Shown here: positions 27,943 to 36,345 of the stretch, in pieces
Layout of the letters: the number at the start of each line of letters is the position of its first letter
Position numbering within the stretch: position 1 is the stretch's first letter
Origin: Candidatus Desulfovibrio intestinipullorum
Lineage (GTDB): Bacteria > Desulfobacterota > Desulfovibrionia > Desulfovibrionales > Desulfovibrionaceae
Assembly (NCBI GenBank): GCA_019113165.1
Contig: DXHV01000082.1
Span: forward strand, 1 to 64,000
Reading direction: 5' to 3'
Length of the DNA: 64,000 bases
Notes under the pieces: model-generated
The model's input: the letters and a program-made list of their open reading frames with translations, nothing else
The model's database searches: none
Told to the model about the DNA's origin: nothing
Program-made: the position numbers and the translations under genes

Positions 27943-28932
27943 ATGGAAATGGATGCCGGCGAACTGTTCACCAGGGCCCTTGCTGGCAGGCCCGAGTCTG
28001 CCCCGCAAAGAACCTGGAAAATGCTTGCCAGAGCCTGGTGGCGTGCCTGCAGGCCGCCCTTTTTCATCACTGCGGCCATCCCGGTCTGCGTGGGGCTGGC
28101 CTTTGTCATGCGCTCTGGTCACCCCCTGGATGCCGGACTCTGGCTGCGCTTTGCAGGCCTTCTGCTGGGCTGCTTTTTCGGCCTCACCATAGCCAACCTG
28201 GCCAATGAGCTCTTCGACTTTGTGCTGGGCGTGGACGACAGGGAAGAGAGCATAGGCGGAACGGGCGTCATCCAGAGCGGCCTCATTTCCTGCCGCGAGC
28301 TCTTCCTTGGCGTGTGCCTCTTTGTGGTGCTCACCCTGGCCGTGGGGCTCGGCCTGGTAGCAAGCCTGCCCGGGGCATTGCGGCCCGTGCTCATCCTGCT
28401 CACCCTCTTTGCCGTGGCCTCGGCCGTCTTCTATGTGGCGCCGCCCATACGCTACGGACACAAGGGCCTTGGCGAGGTCATGGTGGGCATCAACATGGGC
28501 TTCATCATCGTGGGCGCTTCGGCCACCATCCTCTCCCAGACCTTTGACACCCGTTCCCTGGCCGTGGCCGTGCCGGTGGTAGGCATGGTCGCAGGCATCC
28601 TCTACTATCAGAGCCTGCCGGAAATAGAGACCGACAAGGCCGCTGGCAAGGTGACCCTGGCCAACATCCTGGGCAAGGACCATGCCCTCCTGGTCTTCAG
28701 GCTGTGGTGGCCGGCCATCTGGCTGTCCATGGGCAATCTCTGGCTGTGCGGGCTGGCAGGCTGGCCCGTGGTCTTCTGCCTGCTGGCCGTGCCCCTGTGG
28801 TGGAAGGCCCAGCGCCTCATAGCCGAGCGCGGTGACGGGGACTGGATTCCCCTGGATGCCCACGGCTATCTGGTGCGTCTGTGCTACCTCATCTCCGGTG
28901 CAGCCCTCATCTACGGAGTGGCCTGGCATTAG
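27943..28932 (+). CDS. UbiA-family prenyltransferase (MenA-like)
   Basis: A 329-residue membrane protein with about nine hydrophobic segments and the two Asp-rich motifs of aromatic prenyltransferases: NELFDFVLGVDDREE (first) and EIETDKAAGKVTLAN (second), both closest in form to MenA, which attaches the isoprenoid to 1,4-dihydroxy-2-naphthoate. AGGAG lies 4 bases before the ATG, and only 19 bases separate it from the epimerase gene, so it is co-transcribed with CDP-sugar genes. A menaquinone role is most likely; prenylation of another aromatic is possible. Confidence 0.75.
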   Translation: MEMDAGELFTRALAGRPESAPQRTWKMLARAWWRACRPPFFITAAIPVCVGLAFVMRSGHPLDAGLWLRFAGLLLGCFFGLTIANLANELFDFVLGVDDREESIGGTGVIQSGLISCRELFLGVCLFVVLTLAVGLGLVASLPGALRPVLILLTLFAVASAVFYVAPPIRYGHKGLGEVMVGINMGFIIVGASATILSQTFDTRSLAVAVPVVGMVAGILYYQSLPEIETDKAAGKVTLANILGKDHALLVFRLWWPAIWLSMGNLWLCGLAGWPVVFCLLAVPLWWKAQRLIAERGDGDWIPLDAHGYLVRLCYLISGAALIYGVAWH

Positions 28933-28993
28933 GGAGTGTCCTGGCACAAGCGCAAGTCTGGCGCGTTTTCGTCCGGTTGCGCATTGCTCCTTC

Positions 28994-29039
28994 ATGCAAA
29001 AACGCCCTGTGGTTTTTGTTCCACAGGGCGTTTTTGCAT
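28994..29039. terminator. Strong bidirectional terminator
   Basis: A 19-bp perfect stem (core CGCCCTGTGG / CCACAGGGCG, flanked by AAAAA and TTTTT) with an 8-base loop between the convergent prenyltransferase and TauE genes. Confidence 0.92.
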
Positions 29040-29068
29040 TTGGGAAGGATGTGATCGGCCAGGCCAGG

Positions 29069-29812
29069 TTAGAGGGAGGTCAGGCCCCTGATGATGCAGA
29101 TGCCGCCGGCAACGGCAATGATGAAGAGCAGGATCCTCCTGAAGAGCGTCTGCGAGATGCGTGTTTCCAGAGGCAGGGCAACCACCATGCCGAGCACTGT
29201 GGCCGGGCCTCCGAAGAGAACGTGCCAGAGGACGTCCATGTTGTAGAGGCCTGCCGAGGCATGGGCCACGCAGGTGATGAGGCAGGCAATGAGCGTGAAG
29301 ACGTTCATGGAGCCCAGGGTTTCCAGCTGGCTCCAGCCGGCATAGAGGGAGTAGATGGCCACGGGCGGATTGCCAAAGGAGATGGAGGTGTTGATGAAGC
29401 CCGAGAAGAAACCGGCAATGCTTCCCGAGAGCAGGGTATCTCCCCTGGGCATGGTGATCGCGTGGAAGAACTGCCACAGCACAAAGAGCACCATGATGAT
29501 GCCTGCGGCAAGCTGCAGGACGGAGGTGGGGAGAATGAGCAGGATGGCCAGTCCTGCCAGGGAGCCTGGCAGGGCACCGATGATCAGGAATTTCAGAGCC
29601 TGCCAGCGGGTGTGGCGCCAGAAGACCCAGGCCGTGGAGGCGGAAATGATGGCCACGCAGACACAGGTGGCAGGGACAAGGGTGTGGGGATCCATGGAGC
29701 CTGCCACTATGGGCAGGGCCACCATGGCAGCCCCCATGCCGCTGAGGCCGTTGACAAAGCCGCCCAGAAACCAGGCAAGGGCAAAGAGCCAGAGGGAAGG
29801 ATCGTCGAGCAT
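29069..29812 (-). CDS. TauE/SafE-family sulfite/organosulfonate exporter
   Basis: A 247-residue membrane protein with seven to eight hydrophobic segments and the duplicated TauE/SafE core (GGFVNGLSGMGAAMVALPIV in the first half, GFFSGFINTSISFGNPPVAI in the second). Family members export sulfite, sulfoacetate or related anions. It lies 151 bases downstream of the TRAP permease on the same strand, beside the sulfite-releasing GRE cluster, so sulfite export is an attractive inference. The start MLDDPSLW has only a weak ribosome site. Confidence 0.8.
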   Translation of the reverse strand: MLDDPSLWLFALAWFLGGFVNGLSGMGAAMVALPIVAGSMDPHTLVPATCVCVAIISASTAWVFWRHTRWQALKFLIIGALPGSLAGLAILLILPTSVLQLAAGIIMVLFVLWQFFHAITMPRGDTLLSGSIAGFFSGFINTSISFGNPPVAIYSLYAGWSQLETLGSMNVFTLIACLITCVAHASAGLYNMDVLWHVLFGGPATVLGMVVALPLETRISQTLFRRILLFIIAVAGGICIIRGLTSL

Positions 29813-29963
29813 GGCAGATACCGGAGCCTTGTCAGGCAGGCGCAGGACAAGGGAGAGCAAGGGACAGCAAAAAGGGCAGACAAAAGCTGCCCTTCTTGCA
29901 TTGAGCTGTGACAGGGAGATCCGGGAAAGGGCCAGGGCCTTTTCCCGGAGCCTGAAAAGCGTG

Positions 29964-31871
29964 CTAGTAGCCGCCCACGATGAAGAGCGGCACCTGCGGG
30001 AAGTAGGTGATGACAAGCAGCACAAGGATCATGAGGCCAATCATGGGCATGACAGCCTTGGCGATGCTGGTCAGGCGCGTGCCGGAAATGCCGCTGGCCA
30101 CAAAGAGGTTCACGCCCACGGGCGGCGTGAGGAAGCCGATGGCCAGGTTCACGACGATGATGACGCCGAAGTGCAGGGGAGAGACACCAACGCCAGTGAC
30201 CACGGGCAGCAGGATGGGGGTCAGGATGACGATGGCTGCCAGGGCTTCCATGAAGGTGCCCACGATGAGCAGCAGGATGTTGATGATGAGCAGGATGAAG
30301 AACTTGCTGTTGGTGAAGTCGAGAATGGCGCGGGCAATGGTGCCGGGCACGTCCTCAATGGTCATGATGTTGCCGAAGATGGTGGCCATGGCCATGAGCA
30401 CGATGATGGTGGCAGAGGTTTCCGCGGACTCCACGCAGCACTCGCAGAGCTTCTTCCAGTTGATTTCCTTGTAGATGAAGACACCCACGATGATGCCGTA
30501 GAAGGCAGCCACGGCTGCGGCTTCGGTCGGCGTCATGAAGCCGCCGTAGATGCCGCCCAGCACGATGACAGGCACCATGAGGGCCCACTTGGCGTCCCAG
30601 AAGGCGCGGCCAAGGCTTGCAGCCGTTCTGTCGCGGGTCTCGCCCTTCCAGTTCATCTTCTTGGAATGGACATAGGCATAGCCCATGAGGACCAGGCCGC
30701 AGAGGATGCCGGGAATGATGCCGGCAATGAAGAGGTCGCCAATGGAGACCTGGGCCGAGATACCGTAGACCACGAAGGGGTTGCTCGGGGAAATCATGAC
30801 GCCCAGGGCGCCGGCTGCGGCCACAATGGCGCAGGAGAAGGCACGGTCATAGCCGCGCTCCAGCATGGCCGGAATGGTCAGGGAGCCGATGGCTGCCACG
30901 GTGGCGGGACCAGAGCCGGAGATGGCGCCAAAGAACATGCAGGTCACGACCGTGGTCAGGGCCATGCCGCCGTACATGCCGCCCAGCATTTCGTCTGCCA
31001 GCTTGAGCAGGCGGGAGGACAGGCCGCCTGCACCCATGTAGACACCGGCTGCGATGAAGAAGGGGATGGCCATGATCGGGAAGTTGTCCAGGGAGGTGAA
31101 GGCCACCTGGGAGAGGTACTGCATGGGCAGGGTGTCCGCGCAGATGATGGTGGCAAGGCTGGAGAGCCCGAGACCAATGGCAATGGGCACGCCGATGGCG
31201 CACATGACCACAAAGTAGCCGAACAGGGCGGGCAGGGGATCAATGTAGTCGTAGATGAAGGTCGAACCTGTCACGTAGAGGCTGATCATGACAGGATACA
31301 TGGGCAGGCCCAGGAAGAACAGGCCGACAAGACCTATGAGGGTGTCCCTGGTGCCGCATTTTTTGGCCTGCTTCCACAGGTCCTGAATGAGGCGCAGGCT
31401 CATGAGGCCAAAGCCAATGGGCAGGACCAGGTAGGGAATGAGGTAGGGAATGCGGGTGGCTGTGGTGTACTGGGGGTACTGGATGAGCCGTTCGATCTGA
31501 TCGCAGCCCGTGATGGCAATGACAAGGGTCAGCAAAAGGAAGCAGCCATGGACAACGATCCAGCTGATTTCCTTCCAGCGGTCAGGCAGCTTGTCATAGA
31601 TGATGTCCACACGAATGGAGGAACGCTTCCTGATGGCAACACAAAGGGCCAGGTAGGTAATCCAGATGAAGATGTATCTGGAGACTTCTTCGGTCCAGAC
31701 CATGGCACCGGCGGTTTCCAGCAGGTTGGAAACAATGTAGCGGTAGAAGGTCTGCAGCGTAATGAAGCAGATAATGGAGATCAGGCCGACAACAAGAAAA
31801 ATCTTTTCAAAGTTCTCGTCCAGCCAGCGCCATATGCTTTGTTGTTCGGTCTGTACGACATCTGTAGCCAT
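29964..31871 (-). CDS. dctQM: TRAP transporter, fused small and large permease (DctQ-DctM)
   Basis: A 635-residue membrane protein: a DctQ-like four-helix unit at about residues 20-190, then a DctM-like unit of about 430 residues with the family segments FGAISGSGPATVAAIGSLTI, SPSNPFVVYGISA and FLTPPVGVNLFVASGIS. It works with the DctP protein encoded upstream to import an organic anion with sodium. In this genomic setting isethionate is the likely substrate. It is separated from dctP by about 400 bases containing a hairpin. Confidence 0.88.
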   Translation of the reverse strand: MATDVVQTEQQSIWRWLDENFEKIFLVVGLISIICFITLQTFYRYIVSNLLETAGAMVWTEEVSRYIFIWITYLALCVAIRKRSSIRVDIIYDKLPDRWKEISWIVVHGCFLLLTLVIAITGCDQIERLIQYPQYTTATRIPYLIPYLVLPIGFGLMSLRLIQDLWKQAKKCGTRDTLIGLVGLFFLGLPMYPVMISLYVTGSTFIYDYIDPLPALFGYFVVMCAIGVPIAIGLGLSSLATIICADTLPMQYLSQVAFTSLDNFPIMAIPFFIAAGVYMGAGGLSSRLLKLADEMLGGMYGGMALTTVVTCMFFGAISGSGPATVAAIGSLTIPAMLERGYDRAFSCAIVAAAGALGVMISPSNPFVVYGISAQVSIGDLFIAGIIPGILCGLVLMGYAYVHSKKMNWKGETRDRTAASLGRAFWDAKWALMVPVIVLGGIYGGFMTPTEAAAVAAFYGIIVGVFIYKEINWKKLCECCVESAETSATIIVLMAMATIFGNIMTIEDVPGTIARAILDFTNSKFFILLIINILLLIVGTFMEALAAIVILTPILLPVVTGVGVSPLHFGVIIVVNLAIGFLTPPVGVNLFVASGISGTRLTSIAKAVMPMIGLMILVLLVITYFPQVPLFIVGGY

Positions 31872-32197
31872 GAAAACCTCTCAATAACACTCTGACAGAG
31901 CGCGGAACAGCAGAAAGTGTGAGACCTGCATTGAGAAGTCAGATGGAGATATTGTGTGGAAAAATCGGGAGAAAGAGCAGATTGCCTGCTCCGTTTTAAC
32001 TGTTGTTACAAGGACCCCTTAATGCCTTGGAGACATTTCTTGCTTGCGAGGACTGTCCGGCTTGACCGGTATTGTTGCCCATGCAGGCACGCGCACGAAG
32101 CAGCGGAACGACTTGAAAACAAACACTCTGCCAACACAATCTCAACTTGCTCAGGTCTTCTTTCCCATGCACCGACAGGAAATTTTCTGCACACAAG

Positions 32198-32229
32198 GAT
32201 GAAGGGGCCGCCAGGGCAGCCCCTTCATC
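32198..32229. terminator. Hairpin between dctP and dctQM
   Basis: GATGAAGGGGC pairs with GCCCCTTCATC, 41 bases after the dctP stop. It fits an attenuator that favours dctP expression. The remainder of 31872-32197 shows no gene. Confidence 0.6.
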
Positions 32230-32270
32230 TTCAGGAGAAGCTGTCTTTTCGCGTTCAGGCGAAGACAGGA

Positions 32271-33443
<1,173 letters not shown>

Positions 33444-33890
33444 TCAGCCCCAGGGCAGGCACGGATTTCACAAGCAAGCCACTTTGCTTGGTTTTGGGGG
33501 GCATAGCCAGAAGCGGGAGCCGGGATGACTGGTCCGCCTGGCCATGTCAGCGCCTGTCTGTCCCCGTGAGCAAGAGACATGCCTGAAACAGGCAATGCAC
33601 AAATGCAAGAGGGCTCAATGTCGGAAAGGGGGGAGAGTCAAAAATGACTTGAGAGAAGATCTCTTGGAAGATGCAAATTCAATTCTCTGCAAAAAAGGAA
33701 TTTTTTGACAGAAGGGATTGCTTTTTCAGAAACAACAAGAGTGTTTCCTGCTGTAAATGCAGGATTGACAGACCTTGTGTGTGTCAGGGACAAGGTCCGT
33801 ACCGGCCTGGGGAAAGGCAGGGATCCTGCCAGAAACCCTGCACGATTCCTGCAAGTTATCCCGGAAATAAGTCTTAAAAATGCGACTAAA

Positions 33891-34104
33891 GTTGCAAATA
33901 TGCAACTCAAGTACTTTGTCTCAAGTTGAACAAAAATGTAAAAGACCTTTATTGTATTCCCTGTAAAAAATCAAGTATAATTCCCAATTTTTCACAAATG
34001 AAATCCCATTTGCGAGAGGGGACATGAAAAACGATGCAAATTTGCGACAAATTGTCGCAAATTTGCATCATTCAATAGGGGTGTGCTTGTTGCAAAACTG
34101 CAAC
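33891..34104. promoter_or_regulatory. Array of four GTTGCA-N4-TGCAAC sites (predicted activator-binding sites)
   Basis: 16-bp palindromes: GTTGCAAATATGCAAC (33891-33906), GATGCAAATTTGCGAC (34033-34048), GTCGCAAATTTGCATC (34054-34069) and GTTGCAAAACTGCAAC (34089-34104). The middle two together form a 37-bp inverted repeat that is perfect except for its central base. The same motif recurs before the GRE gene. Their position upstream of a -24/-12 promoter is that of enhancer sites for a sigma-54 activator, most simply the one encoded at 40325-41746. Confidence 0.75.
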
Positions 34105-34179
34105 TATTGGCGTGTGGCGTACAGGAAAAAGATTAGGCATATTCCTGAAAATACTTGCTTTTTAAAAATAATGCTTCCT

Positions 34180-34194
34180 TGGCTTGAAAAATGC
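34180..34194 (+). promoter_or_regulatory. Sigma-54 (-24/-12) promoter for the amidohydrolase-like gene
   Basis: TGGCTTGAAAAATGC has GG and GC exactly 10 bases apart and lies 76 bases after the last palindromic site. The transcript would carry a leader of about 425 bases before the ATG at 34632, so a second promoter closer to the gene cannot be excluded. Confidence 0.55.
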
Positions 34195-34631
34195 ATAGAG
34201 GTAAGACCGGAAGGACGTCCTCCTGTCTGTGAAAAATTTTTTCGCGAGGAATACCTGTCGTTTGCGACGGCTTTCACTAGGATACTCCCTTCTTTCCCCG
34301 AAGATGTGTCCGGTTTTGTGAAAATTTGCCCAGAGTCTTCTTTCCTGTGCAGACATGAGTCCTGATCTCACTCGCTTTTTTTCACATGCAGCCCGAGGCC
34401 TGTGTCTTCCCTGCTGCGCCCTTTTTGGGACTGGTTCTGTCTGCCCAGAGGAACTGCTGCCAGGAATGCACACGCCACAAGGGGGTTCCCGTCCGTTCCC
34501 GGAGAGTTCTTCTCCTATCGGTCGTCCGGGACCTGTCAGCCCTGTCCGACTGTCTATCAACCATCAGCATCAGGAAGGAGGAAGCCGTTCCCCCCTCTCG
34601 CCGTTGAGAGGCTTCTGCGGCTTGACATCAC

Positions 34632-35471
34632 ATGAAAATTTTCGATTTTCGCTTTCGGCCCAATACCAAGGTGATTCTCGATGGCATCGCGAACAGCTCC
34701 ATGTTCAAGGCCTCCTGCGAAGCCAGCGGCTTTGACAAGCGTGTTGCCCAGACGCTGCCCGAGATCGTGGACGATCTGAAGAAGCGCGACGTCTTCGGCT
34801 GTGTCATCACCGGCCGCGACTGCCGTACCACCTACGGTTTTCCGGACAACAACGGCAGCGTTCTGGAATTCTGCCAGGCCTATCCCGACTTCTTCTACGG
34901 TTTCTGGGGCATTGATCCCCACCGCGGCATGGACGCCGTGCGCGACGTGGAAAAGGTGGTGAAGGAATACGGCATGCGCGGCATTGCCACCGACCCCTAC
35001 CTGGCCCACATTGCTCCGAGCGAAGCCCGCTACTATCCCATCTACGCCAAGTGCTGCGAACTGAACGTGCCTGTCTTCATCACCACCGCTCCGCCGCCAC
35101 TGGTGCAGGGTGCCCTGATTGAGTACACGGATCCCCGCGATGTGGACAAGGTGGCCCGCGACTTCCCCGAGCTGACCATCATCATGAGCCACGGCGGCTA
35201 TCCCTTCGTGCAGGAAGCCATCTTTGTCTGCCAGCGCAACGTCAACGTCTACATGGACCTCTCCGAATACGAGCTGGCTCCCATGGCCGGCCACTATGTG
35301 GAAGCCCTCACCACGGGCGTGCTTGCCGACAAGATCATCTTTGCCAGCGCCCATCCCTTTGTGGAACAGGCCGACGCCATCAGGAACTACTTCAACATGG
35401 GCCTCAAGGAGGACGTGCTGGAAAAGGTTCTCTACAAGAACGCCTGCCGCATCCTGGGCCTCGACGCCTAG
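34632..35471 (+). CDS. Amidohydrolase-2-fold protein with degenerate metal site
   Basis: A 279-residue TIM-barrel protein of the amidohydrolase-2 (ACMSD-like) group. The usual HxH of strand 1 is replaced by Phe-Arg-Phe (FDFRFRP, residues 4-10), the strand-5 His by Thr (VFITTAP, 148-154), and the strand-8 Asp by Ala (FASAHPF, 237-243); only the strand-6 His in MSHGG (His187) is kept. A metal-dependent hydrolase reaction therefore looks unlikely in the usual form. It is flanked on both sides by activator-site arrays and sits directly before the sulfite-lyase gene, so it is probably part of the same regulon. I do not know a function; a non-metal lyase/decarboxylase, binding or sensing role is possible. 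Confidence 0.7.
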   Translation: MKIFDFRFRPNTKVILDGIANSSMFKASCEASGFDKRVAQTLPEIVDDLKKRDVFGCVITGRDCRTTYGFPDNNGSVLEFCQAYPDFFYGFWGIDPHRGMDAVRDVEKVVKEYGMRGIATDPYLAHIAPSEARYYPIYAKCCELNVPVFITTAPPPLVQGALIEYTDPRDVDKVARDFPELTIIMSHGGYPFVQEAIFVCQRNVNVYMDLSEYELAPMAGHYVEALTTGVLADKIIFASAHPFVEQADAIRNYFNMGLKEDVLEKVLYKNACRILGLDA

Positions 35472-35934
35472 GGCTGCTGCCGGAAACGCACAGAGGAAGG
35501 CCAGGCCTTCAGGGCAGGCCTTCCCCTGTGAGACGGACATCATGCAGCGCCCTGCAGCCCGGAAAGGAAGCCTGCCGCTTCCTGGGCTTGCGCGCTGATC
35601 GGGCTGTCTTCCCTGCCTTCCCGGCCTGGGAAGACGCCTGCAAGGACAAGAGCCTGAACAGGCCGTTTGCCGTGTTCAGCACAGGCCCCTGCCTTGGGAC
35701 CTGCTTTCCGGGGTCTCTGGTCAGACCCCTTTTTTGTGTCCGGAGTCTGGGACAGAGCCTTGCGCAAGGCTCAGGTGCAGAGACGGAGGCAGAGAGAAGG
35801 GGCGGCAAACCGGCTCGCCTGCAGCAACCTGGGCTCTGTACGGCCATGTTCTTTTAGGAACAGGTGCATGAGCCCAATATTCTGTGTCTTTTTGTCCTTC
35901 AGAGTCTTTGGGTACAATTTTCTGTCTCCTTTTT

Positions 35935-36110
35935 GTCGCAGATATGCAACAGCTGTTTTGGAGCACGCTCGAAAAAAATGCTGTCATCTTCCTGTCTTAG
36001 TTGCTGAAGCTATGAAGATTGGACACTTTTTTGCGAAAAAGTTGCATGTGTGCAACAATCAGCCATCGTGCTTTCTGCCGTCTGTCGGAGAAAAGTTGCA
36101 AATTTGCAAC
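35935..36110. promoter_or_regulatory. Three GTTGCA-N4-TGCAAC sites upstream of the sulfite-lyase gene
   Basis: GTCGCAGATATGCAAC (35935-35950, one mismatch), GTTGCATGTGTGCAAC (36041-36056) and GTTGCAAATTTGCAAC (36095-36110, perfect). They sit about 110-290 bases before the sigma-54 promoter, typical enhancer distance. The other DNA of 35472-36345 holds a GC-rich hairpin after the amidohydrolase-like stop (GAAGGCC...GGCCTTC near 35493-35524) and no gene. Confidence 0.78.
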
Positions 36111-36221
36111 AAATACTTCTTTCACTTGTTCACAAGCTCCGCCAGATTAGTCGGTATCAGAATAAAAAAATAAAAGAATTCGCAGAGTATAGGCAGAGTT
36201 CTCTTTTTCACATGCTGGATC

Positions 36222-36236
36222 TGGCACGTTTTGTGC
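36222..36236 (+). promoter_or_regulatory. Sigma-54 promoter of the sulfite-lyase gene
   Basis: TGGCACGTTTTGTGC matches the TGGCACG-N4-TTGC consensus with one mismatch and has the invariant GG-N10-GC spacing. It lies 110 bases before the ATG of the GRE gene. Confidence 0.85.
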
Positions 36237-36345
36237 TATAGTATCAGAGAACGCCTCTGGAGGCAGGCTTCGAGCGCCTCCTCTCCCATCGTTCCAGTAC
36301 GAAAATTCTTCATATACCCCTACCAATCCCTTTTGGAGGATACCA

